From Scytalidium lignicola (Eukaryota; Ascomycota; Leotiomycetes): 64,000 nt of DNA. The first letter of the stretch is position 1; each line of letters starts with the position of its first letter. Of the stretch, positions 20,732-29,926 are shown one piece after another. A program made the translations under genes and the position numbers. The DNA lies in NCBI GenBank assembly GCA_002812745.2, contig NCSJ02000051.1, positions 1-64,000 of the forward strand, written 5' to 3'. The notes below the pieces were generated by a model, which saw only the letters and a program-made list of their open reading frames with translations, did not search any database and had not been told where the DNA came from.

Positions 20732-21193
20732 TCTGATTCCAAAGTGGTGGAGTATTGTTGGAGGAAGATACTTGGGGGTGATTATGACTTTTGGTTCTCG
20801 TTGAAGTGATGATTCAGAGGCAGCTTATTGGCTAGGATTAAGTGAGGAGAGGAATGGTATTGAAGGACGAAAAGAGGATGTTCAAGCAGCTTATATACAA
20901 GTCTTTGCTTCAATAATAGTTCCGTCTTAAGATACTATAGCATCTACGATTTCGGCATCTCTAGGAGCGTACAGAGGGAGTTGGTACGTAAGTCCAATGC
21001 GGCGGTGTTAGTAATCAGCAGCTACGAGAGAGCCAAAATCACACGCGATGAAGCTTATTGACGGAGAAGCATAGAGAGAAGGACTCATGTCTCGAGGAAC
21101 AAGTGCGTGTCAATTGACGCCCTTGTGTCACGGTTGTGATATATTGCAGTGGATCTAGCAATTGGAGTTGTATGATTCATGAAAACTCTTTCC
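20732..21193. other. Intergenic, no gene seen
   Basis: Upstream of the DUF1348 gene; CT/AG mixed with no coding signal. A TTAGTAA heptamer occurs at 21010-21016 (the Yap1-type sequence in reverse), which may be chance. Confidence 0.4.
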
Positions 21194-21802
21194 TACTGTA
21201 ACGTAATTCCCGATCTGATCGAACACCCGGTCTGGTCGATGACATGAATTTACCGTACTGTGGTACAGGCCAAAAGTAAGGTAAAAACTGCTAGCAAGGG
21301 TAGAGATCATGGGTTCTCAGTTGAGCAATTTCGCTATGCTGCTTTTGAGGAGTTTTGATAATTTGATCTGATTACACTCAACTTTATGCAAATTCAGGGA
21401 ATGTAATAAAAGAGCGTTTGATTGTCCATTCAGTTAGGAATGGACGGTGTTTCGATACCCTTGCCCCCTGACGCCACTTTTTACCTTACTTTTGACCTGT
21501 ACCACAATATAATAAGTTTATAAATTTATATATCATTAGCATTGATGGTTTATGTTGTACAATAAATTAATTAGCCTTAGTTTCAAGGCTGACAATCATA
21601 TATAACAACATTGCAAGTTTTTGAAGAATAAAAAGACCAGATATTTGAAATTAAACTAGACTATTCTATTATCTTGCAAAATATAAAGGTGCAAAAGTCT
21701 ATGGTTATTGAGTTTGCTGGGGGTGGTTTTGCTCGATTTTGCAGTAAATTTCAATCATCGACCAGACCGAGTGTTCGATCAGATCGGGAAATGACGTCAG
21801 GC
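21194..21802. mobile_element. MITE-like element with terminal inverted repeats (outer)
   Basis: The segment 21209-21242 and the reverse complement of 21755-21788 match at 33 of 34 positions, and weaker similarity extends to about 21197-21254 and 21742-21800. No transposase-sized frame lies between the repeats, so it looks like a non-autonomous DNA element of about 0.6 kb. The flanks do not show a clear target-site duplication. The interior is AT-rich and holds a second inverted repeat pair. Confidence 0.75.
21257..21509. mobile_element. Inner inverted-repeat element nested in the outer MITE
   Basis: The 31 bases at 21260-21290 (GTGGTACAGGCCAAAAGTAA and on) match the reverse complement of 21475-21505 with two mismatches. 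The pair encloses about 185 bp and lies directly inside the left repeat of the outer element. It looks like a second MITE inserted in the first, or a compound terminus. Confidence 0.7.
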
Positions 21803-22912
21803 GGCAAATTACATAAGCATCTCAAATCAGAATTCCAAATTCTCAAAATGGGAGAGTGAGGGAAGAGCTCTAGATGCAAAGCCGAGCTTCCTCCGCAGAG
21901 GGATTTGGTCGTTTAGTTACGACAAGAAAGAATACCGAGATACTTGGCTCCATATGACGTCGAGGCTTTGCTTTGCATTTGTTTTGTATAAAATAACCGT
22001 TTAAGGTGCGTAGTCATGCACCGAAGTCCATACGCCCTTTGAACTTGTCATATAGCCCGGTCGTGCTGAGTGCTGAGTGCTGAGTTGTGTCTTCTTCTTG
22101 GATCTAATTATCAGTCATCTTTTGTGTCCAGCCCCATCGCAGAAAATTCTTCAGTAGTCTCACATCTTATCCGACTATCCATCTGTCTACCTGTCCATCT
22201 GTAACTTAAATTAACTAACCTACTTTGCGGTCTGCTTTACCTAAGCAGCACCGTTCTAGAACAGCAAGTTGTTGTCAGCAAAGGAAAACCCATCACACCA
22301 CGCCCACTACGGCCACCACCTATTGACGCAATCTAAGGCGCCGATTCGCGCAGTGCGAAGGGCCGTGAGGAAAACATAACTCCACGGCTTGATCAGCTAA
22401 TTAGACACAGCAGGCACATGGAACACGAAGGACACGCTCGATTGGAACAAAAGGCGTTTGCGACCGGTGACCTTACTCATTGCAGCAAAGAAGGCCCTGG
22501 GCGGCATTTGAACCTTTGATTGCATCTGGCACCATACGATGGTTGACGGCGAAGGAAGTTCCAGAAAACACCCTCTCCCCAAAAGTTATGGGACGGCCAT
22601 GTATGGGCCAGCCTCTTGGTGGAGTGCGGTGCGAATGCCGGTAGCTGAGGGAGGATTTAGTCAGCTGGTGGAGCGTGGAGCCGCCTAGAACCGCTGCAGC
22701 GACCCCACCATTAGTGTTCGAGGAGGGGACCCTGATGGTGATATTTAAGTATCTTCGACCGATCGCGGGTTGGATTTGGATATATTTCTTGGTTGTGTAC
22801 ACGATACATTAGATCCATACAGACTTCTTTTTTTGCTCTCTCACACCATCACTCTCACTCTCACTCTCTCAATATCCAAATCTACTCTTCATAACTACCC
22901 CTCTCCGCAACC
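21803..22912. promoter_or_regulatory. Upstream region of peroxiredoxin gene
   Basis: About 1.1 kb without a supported gene. It contains three tandem copies of GTGCTGA near 22064-22085 and a CT-rich leader (CACTCTCACTCTCTC) just before the start codon. Confidence 0.45.
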
Positions 22913-23726
22913 ATGGCTGCAGAACTCAAGCTCGGCGATGCGCTCCCCTCCGACGTTTCCTTCACCTACATCCCATACGTCCCCGAATCCGCCGATATCA
23001 CCGCCTGCGGTATCCCCATTAAATACGACGCCAGCAAAGGTTTGTCTCTTTGTCTCCTTGCCTCTTGTGCTCCTCTTTCAATCGATTGAACCTCCCTCCT
23101 CTCCTCCCATTTCCCCCACTTCCCACGCGCAAATTAATTACACAGAATATCCCTCTCCGAATTAGACACAGATCACTAATACAAACCTGCTACAGAATGG
23201 GCCGATAAGAAGGTCGTGCTTTTCTCTCTTCCAGGCGCTTTCACCCCAACTTGCAGTGCCACGCACTTGCCAGGCTACATCAAGAACATCCAAAACTTCA
23301 AGGCAAAGGGTGTCGATGTCATTGCCGTCCTTGCTTACAACGATGCCTTCGTTATGAGCGCCTGGGGCAAGGCCAACAACATCACTGATGATTCCATTGT
23401 GAGTATCCTATCTTCCCTCGGCTTGATTTTTTTTCTTTCTTTTTCTTTTTCTACTTCCTAGAAACTGTCATGAAGAGAAAGAAAGGAGATAAGGAGATAT
23501 ATATATTAGAATAGCATCATGAGTACTTTAGCTAACCGCACTCATTCAACAGCTCTTCCTTTCCGATGGTGGCGCCGCTTTCTCCAAGAAACTAGGCTGG
23601 ACCAACGGTGAGCGCACCGGACGCTACGCCCTGATCATCGACCACGGCAAGATCGTCTACGCCGAGATCGAGCCCGGCCCAGGTGTCAGCGTCAGCGGTG
23701 CTGAGGCTGTTCTGGCCAAGTTGTAA
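22913..23726 (+). CDS. Peroxiredoxin, Prx5/PMP20 type
   Basis: Exons 22913-23039, 23196-23398 and 23553-23726, 167 aa. Peroxiredoxins of this 1-Cys/atypical class reduce hydrogen peroxide and alkyl hydroperoxides with thiol donors. The active site reads [20 protein letters not shown] with the peroxidatic Cys at residue 62 and the usual Thr three residues before it. [20 protein letters not shown] supplies the conserved Arg, and the C-terminus ([14 protein letters not shown]) has no resolving Cys. The ending AKL resembles a weak peroxisomal PTS1 signal; a canonical SKL is not present. Introns are GT-AG (GTTTGT and GTGAGT donors) and phases close. Its promoter side carries the nested MITE. Confidence 0.95.
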
Positions 23727-24345
23727 GAAAGAGGGATGAACGAGAGAATAGAAAAGACACCCAAACACACACTCAACACACGCCTAGTTGGTGTATGGGG
23801 GGCAGTGATACCCTAAGGGAAAGGGGGAAATGAAGATAAAGATAAAACGAAAAATACAAACACACAACACTCTATGAGAATGAACCTTTTCTTTTCAGGG
23901 CTGTGGCTAATCTAGAATGAGAGAAATTGCGGTGGTAGACTCTATGGTACCTTGAAATATTTATTTTATAGACTTCGCCGGTTGTTAGACTTGGTGAATA
24001 TTTTTTGAGGCTACTATTTAGACACTTTTCAGAGAAAAATAGATCTCCTCTCTAGATTGCATGGTTAAATGAGTGTGTCTCACGTCCTTTTCATATATTG
24101 CCTACAGTGACGTAATTCCTTGTAAATACTATCAGTACTGTACATCAAGATAATTATGAATATACTAGTTAAATGTACAACTCAATGCTTGTAATTTGTC
24201 TCTTTATATAATACTTGTAATACTTGTTAACATCTTGCTATTGTAAATGTAGTTATACTTTATAATTATAGTGATAATAGCCACTAATAGTACACTAAAT
24301 ATTGCAAATAAGGTGATCACAGCACTTAATTCTAGCCATTATAGC
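23727..24345. other. AT-rich left flank of accessory gene
   Basis: About 620 bases; after about 24050 strongly AT-rich with many short TA-rich runs and no coding signal. Confidence 0.5.
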
Positions 24346-25366
24346 TTACAATGTACTGAAACACTCCGGTGTTGCGTCTGGATTTTGCAGAGATAAATCA
24401 ACGCTGGATTTGATGATGGTATCTACGAAACGATAGACACTACGACGACCGACCTGTGTTAAGGTGGTTTGAGGTCCGGAAACAAGCAACCTCTTTCCAT
24501 CAAGGCGCATGAATTGCCAGAAAATACCATTGGAAAAAATGCCATAGGTAGTATCCACAATTCTCGCTGGCTCCTCAAGGCGCATTCGGCGTTGTTGCTG
24601 AATGCCAGACATATAAACAACTGCCTGCGCGAGGCCACCATCTCCTTCCTCAGATCCAAGACTCTTCTTCGCCTCCACGACAATTGAAATGCCTTCAAAC
24701 GTGTCAGGAGTCGATGGTTCGATTGGATCATAACCCAAGACGTAATTGGCCACTCCGGTGATTATTTTATTTCCAGTCCGAGTTTTGGCGTCGATAGAGA
24801 CCTCCCCGCGAATAGATAGGTTCTTTGCTGCCAAATCTTCCTGATGAGCTTCTAATCTGTCGAAGAGCACAATGTCGATTAGAATTCGCGAGAGATTTTC
24901 TGCAGACTCTCGATTCCAGAAAGTAGCTCGACGGATTCTTGCTGAAAGGGATTCTGAAAACTAGATTAATACTTGTTTGCATAATCGAGGTGGAGTATAG
25001 ATGTACTGTACCTGCATCTTCGGAAAGTTTAACTTCCGGGCCTTGGGGTTCTTCCCAGACAAACTCCTCGGAATTATGGTATGTGATACCTAGCGGGGTT
25101 GTAACAAAGGTCACGTCTTTCAGGGTTGAAGCTTGTCTGACTTTTATGGTTAATTTGACTTTCTCATCAAAGGTAAGTTGGCTCCATTCAGCGGCTGCTG
25201 CTTTCGCCATCTGGGCGGCTTTCGCCAGGGTATCAGGGTCAGGCTCTTCATCATCGACCGTTGCAAGCAAACCAAAGAAATCCTTGATCACGGTATGGTC
25301 CCTCTTTTGTGAAGTAGATATGGAACTACTAGGCCTAGACCTAATAGGAGTAGTTGGTGGCGACAT
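24346..25366 (-). CDS. PD-(D/E)XK nuclease-like accessory protein
   Basis: Exons 25366-25012 and 24953-24346, 320 aa. I do not recognise a named family, but the second half has the layout of a restriction-endonuclease-like fold. GVANYVLGYDP is followed by ISIVVEAKKSLG (E-A-K core), then GGLAQAVVYMSGIQQQRR and VDTTYGIFSNGIFWQFMRLD, as in R_N-type proteins with vVEaK, Q..aYM and yGI.tDG..W.F. At the usual catalytic Asp just before the strand (G-x-x-D-Y) this copy has Asn (ANY), so activity is uncertain. The N-terminal half is Ser/Pro-rich then helical. It lies alone between AT-rich flanks and between two unrelated housekeeping genes, which suggests an accessory insertion. Confidence 0.7.
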
Positions 25367-26342
25367 TATGGAGTTTGTACAGTGACGAACGTACTGAACT
25401 TACAGCATCCTCCTTTAAACCAGCCAAGATTTTGTTGGAAGGTGTATGATAGTTAAAAGAATTAAAAGAATTAATAAAAAAATAAGAGAGAAGAAAAATT
25501 TATAGGGTTAATCATATTCAATTCGCGTAATAGTTACATCATGGAGAGGTAAATTGAATAATCACAGATAGTTTATAATCAAATATTTGAATTAGGTCAC
25601 ACCTTTAATTATAATTCACCACAATTTTATAATTATAATAAAATTGACATAAGTGTTGATATGCTACAGTTGGGTAGAATAGGGGAAAGGAAAGCTTTGA
25701 TTACTTTAACTACAACACCTGCTACTATATACTGAATACTAAAGTGTGAAGAAATTTGAGGTGCGGGGTCTTCATATATACGTATATAAGGAACACCAAT
25801 TCCTTGCCACTCTATATACTTATTACACGCACTGTTATATTGTAGTTTTTTGGTCACTTTATATAAATCATATTCCGAGAATATCTCTAACCAATGAAGA
25901 ATGCACTAAGAAAAGCTCAAACTTCTTCAAAAAANGGGCCAACAGTTGGATACATGCGACTACTCGGCTGTAGATTATTAATAGACAAGAGGTCGTGCAG
26001 TTAGCTGTGTATAAACCAAGCCTCAACATGATATGCTACGCCTCCCGAGCTAGGTTTGAACGGGTCAAAAATTTAAGTGATTTGTTATGCATCAAGTCAA
26101 ATGTAAAATAACCTAGTGAAAAAGCCAAGCAAAAGTAAAGCAAGCATCAAACTAAACGAAACAGCTGCAACGTATGTCTTCCAAAAATGTATATTCTGTC
26201 ATCCCAGATAACCTATCTTTCTCGTGCTGGATACATTTAAAATGTGTGTATATTCTTACACAATTCCTTCCTACTCTCTAATATGTACATCCGAACCCNA
26301 CCCTCTCCTCCCCCTCCCCAAAANNAACATAATAACAGGTAT
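25367..26342. other. AT-rich right flank, no gene seen
   Basis: About 975 bases, very AT-rich between 25440 and 25900, with no coding signal. N characters at 25936, 26300 and 26325-26326. Confidence 0.5.
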
Positions 26343-27070
26343 TTATGCCGAAGACTTCACCAGGCCCGTAACTCGCTCTTCAATTTCTTTGTCCGAAAGA
26401 CCTGTATTAGGAAGCCCAGTTAGTTTAGCGCTTATATTTCCTGCTACTGCTAATGGAAATAGGATTCAAAGTGGAGAAGGGGGGGGGGGGGGGTTGAGAA
26501 TTATTAATGACCTACCTTCTAACGACTCGCTCTTCTCCTTGCCGAATTCTACAATTTAAAAATAGTCCTGTGTTAGCGTATTTTTCTTTCTCTATTGCTT
26601 GAGTTGTTGTGTTTTGTTGTATATATATATGTATGCAGATTTTGTGTGTGGAGGAAAGAACATACCATATCTAGCATACACCCTCGGAGCCGTTCCGGCA
26701 GCTTCGCGGATCATGATGGGTGTGTGAGGGTTGTTCTTCTTCATGATTGGGTATGCGCGGCTAATGAATGATCTATATATTCAAGGAAACTCTCATGGTT
26801 AGCAACAATTCGAACTGCTGAGAAGGTGCAAGGGACGCAATTCTAGATCGCGGCTTTGTTGGTTATGAGAATAACCCAACATCCTTCGGAGCAAGAGTAG
26901 GAAGACTCAGTGTAGTCTGGCCATTGTTCTAGGAGGTAGAGCGTTGATTGACCTTGAGAACTAGCAAATATATCGCATCCTCACCTGGTGGTAGCACTCT
27001 GCTCTGCGGTCTGGCAGAACAAAAACCGCAACTCCTTCAACGTCTGCGAGAACGCATATTTACCCGACAT
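26343..27070 (-). CDS. NDUFA2: NADH:ubiquinone oxidoreductase subunit NDUFA2 (B8) type
   Basis: Exons 27070-26985, 26772-26666, 26548-26516 (33 nt) and 26401-26343; 94 aa. The spliced product reads MSGKYAFSQTLKELRFLFCQ, TAEQSAATRSFISRAYPIMK, KNNPHTPIMIREAAGTAPRV and YARYEFGKEKSESLEGLSDK, then EIEERVTGLVKSSA. This is the complete L51/S25/CI-B8 thioredoxin-like domain of the accessory complex I subunit on the matrix arm. An alternative acceptor 14 bases downstream for exon 2 was rejected because it would delete the conserved TRSFISR. Intron 3 contains a 15-G run at 26479-26493. Confidence 0.95.
26479..26493 (+). repeat. G15 homopolymer inside an intron
   Basis: Fifteen consecutive G in the last intron of the NDUFA2 gene. 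Confidence 0.95.
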
Positions 27071-27826
27071 CTTCCCTGCTTCTTTTTCTCAGACTAATCC
27101 AGTGGTCTTCTCCCTGGTGCGCGTCTGTCGGCGATCAATTGAGTAGGTAGACAGAGGCTCTCGTTGGTGGTGACGCTGATGCTGCTAGTATATCGGTGGT
27201 TCAATGAAGCTTAGTCGTTAAGCTTTCCCAATCTGCATAAAAGTTAAACCCTGGTCAAGTTTTTGTGCATAAAAGTTATGCTTGGATTTAGCCAAAAGGT
27301 CCGATTGCAGACGCAGACGACAACCCTGACCTCCGAAGTGCGGTAGCAAATATTCCAGTCATCGGCGAGCGAGGGAGTACCGAAATCCAACAAATTGGTT
27401 ATCTACCAACAAAGGAACCCAATAATAATATCGCACGAAAGGGGAATTTATTGGTGTTTTTTATCCGTCGTGTTTAGGGGTTCGGACCGTCCATAGTTGG
27501 GAATCCTCTCACAATTATCCTGCATTTACCCAATCTCTTGAACACACTTCTGTCGCAATCTCCCCTCTGTCCTCCGCCGTTCCCTTGTTTGTTGAGAGGC
27601 CTACTGTACAGTACCTCCTCCTACCTAATCTTCTCCGATAAAAGTAAGCAACTCGTTCCTCCATTCTCAATTGCACGCCCCTCCTCCCTCTCGTCATCGC
27701 CACGCGAACAATAACCTGGGGGAGATAAGCAGCAACAAAGCGGACTTAAGATTTGATCTAACCCACCCTCAGAAAACCAAGAAAACACCTACTTTCAACA
27801 AAACACAACTTCACACACAATCCATC
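27071..27826. promoter_or_regulatory. Divergent promoter of two mitochondrial genes
   Basis: About 750 bp between the divergent complex I subunit and pyruvate carrier genes. Contains a CTACTGTACAGTACC palindrome near 27600. No coding signal; both promoters must lie here by position. Confidence 0.5.
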
Positions 27827-28658
27827 ATGCCTCCCTCAACAGCAGCCCTTTTCCGGGCCGCTCGCCCTCTCTTCCGCCGCGCTGGCCCTTCCCCATTCTT
27901 CACAGCCCAAACCAGCAGGTCAACTTACAGACAAGCGGGGAGGAGATTCCAGAGCACAGCTGCGCCGGCCGCGGCGACACAGGCCTCTTGGTTCAAGAGG
28001 ATGTGGGATAGTCCGATTGGATTGAAGACGGTGCACTTCTGGTATGTTCCTAAAACCTTTCCCTTCCATTTCTCAGAGGAGCATTTCAGCGTGAAGGGAT
28101 TCAGATATGCTAATTCGAAGCTTTTTTTNGCTTTATAGGGCCCCTGTTATGAAGGTAATAATCCATATTCGAATCCAAAACCTATACAACGTTTCTTTTG
28201 AAACATCCTAGCTCCAAAGCATTGATCCAATTCCATAAAATACTCCTATGTACTGATAGTTACGTCTAGTGGGCTCTTGTCATAGCCGGCATTGGTGACT
28301 TCTACCGCCCAGCAGAGAAGCTCTCCCTCACCCAGAACATCGCCCTGACCTGCACTGGACTGATCTGGACCCGATGGTGTATGATCATTAAGCCCAAGAA
28401 CGTTCTGTGAGTTGCTTCCTACCTTGCTTCCTCTCTCCTCTCCTCTCTCCTTGTATATGTATCTCTAAATATCTTGGATCAAAAAGGGTTACCAGTTTCT
28501 AACACCCATTTTCTAGCCTCGCAACCGTCAATTTCTTCCTCGGCATGGTCGGTATTGTCCAAGTTAGTCGTATCGCAGCCTACAACTACCGAGCCGGCAA
28601 CAAGAAGGCTTTAGAAGTGGAAGCCGAGCCATTAAAGGAGCCAGTTGAGGCTAAATAG
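27827..28658 (+). CDS. Mitochondrial pyruvate carrier subunit (MPC2/3 type)
   Basis: Exons 27827-28041, 28139-28154 (16 nt), 28270-28406 and 28517-28658; 169 aa. MPC proteins form the inner-membrane carrier that imports pyruvate. After an Arg/Ala/Ser-rich presequence-like N-terminus (MPPSTAALFRAARPLFRRAG), the domain reads GLKTVHFWAPVMKWALVIAG, IGDFYRPAEKLSLTQNIALT, CTGLIWTRWCMIIKPKNVLL and ATVNFFLGMVGIVQVSRIAA. The 16-nt exon encodes the APVMK core and is flanked by a TATAG acceptor and GTAATA donor. The acidic tail (VEAEPLKEPVEAK) is common in fungal MPC. An N in intron 1 is harmless. Confidence 0.95.
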
Positions 28659-29926
28659 ATTGAAATTGAGATAAAACGGGGAGAAAGGGGACAGGGTGTG
28701 TGCGTGTGGTGTGGCAGTGATGTGGATGATGTGATGTGATTGTTAGAGAGGAAAGATTGTTTGCGCAAGCTTGTTAAATAAAGGTTGAATTTTCTACCCT
28801 TTACTACAGTGTCGACCTTACTTTAATAAATACACGGAGGCATGGTGATGGGTATGTCAGTACCTGTTATAGTAGGAGCATTGGGCTTTTCTCCTTTCTT
28901 TTAAAATCATATTTCTTATTTTGTTTAAGTGATTGAGTGGTTGAGTGAGAAGACGAATCTACTGTAAGAGAAGTTAGACACAAAGACTGGGAATAACGGG
29001 ACCTTAACAAGCACTTTTCTTCCTTTTCCCCTTAACCTCATTTTAGGCAATTAGAGAAAGGCATCATTTGTATACATTACTAGTAAAGAAAGTGGAGAAC
29101 CAATGCTTTTACTAAAGTGATCCTAGATTTTTTTTNAAATGTCATTAAAATTCAAAGGAACTCCAAATTCCCATCCATATCCAGCCATATTCTGAGGTAT
29201 AATATATATAGACCACGCCCGCCTAAAAATCGTTTGATTCTAAGGAACTCAACTCCTCCACAGCAAGAAACGAGTCAAGCCACAGAACGCCCTTTGCATA
29301 CTAAAAGGAATTCAATCAATTCTCCTTGCATGCAGCTGCACTCCTTAAAAAAACGGAACAAAACTCCAGTTTCCCTTTTCTTCTCTTCATTATTCACCAT
29401 TCAGCGGAACAATACAACCAGCCTATGGTAGTTCCTAGAAGTCCTTGGGTATGATCCTTGGCCAGAAAACGATAAAACGACGGCGACGACGAAGACGATA
29501 AAAGCGAGCCAGAACCAGAACGGGGGAGAACGGATGGCCTAAATATTAGATTCGCGTAATAATAGAAGGACCCAGCCCCTCTAAAAATCCCTTTCCTTGG
29601 TATATCAAATCGTCCACAATTATCTCTCATCTCTCTCTTGTATTATATACAAAGCTTTTCTCGTGAATTTCTACCCAGCATGTTCTTCCTTTGCCCTTCC
29701 ATCCCAGCCCTTTGTCCAGTGAAAATAAAAGAAAGTGTATTGTGATCATGTATGTATAGTATAGGTAATGTGTGTGGCCCCTCCTAGATGGAATCAAGCT
29801 TGAAAAGCAACCGAGACAATCAATCATCATTGTAATTTACAAAAATGGGGGAGAAAACAAGAACTTTAGTGGGTATAATAACTTATTTTTGCTGGAACTA
29901 TATGACTGTGCGTGGGTGCAAGCACA
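28659..29926. other. Intergenic, convergent gene ends
   Basis: About 1.27 kb with AT-rich and CT-rich segments, no coding signal I can support. Small open frames are short and without domains. Confidence 0.5.

Noticed and set aside
26761..26770. Alternative acceptor for NDUFA2 exon 2 (CATTAG)
   Set aside because: It would delete the conserved TRSFIS part; the upstream TATATAG acceptor restores the family sequence.
29690..29926. Additional 3' exon of the Skt5-type gene
   Set aside because: Reading through the GTGAGT gives the expected CAAX ending; none of the downstream acceptors gives a recognisable C-terminus.
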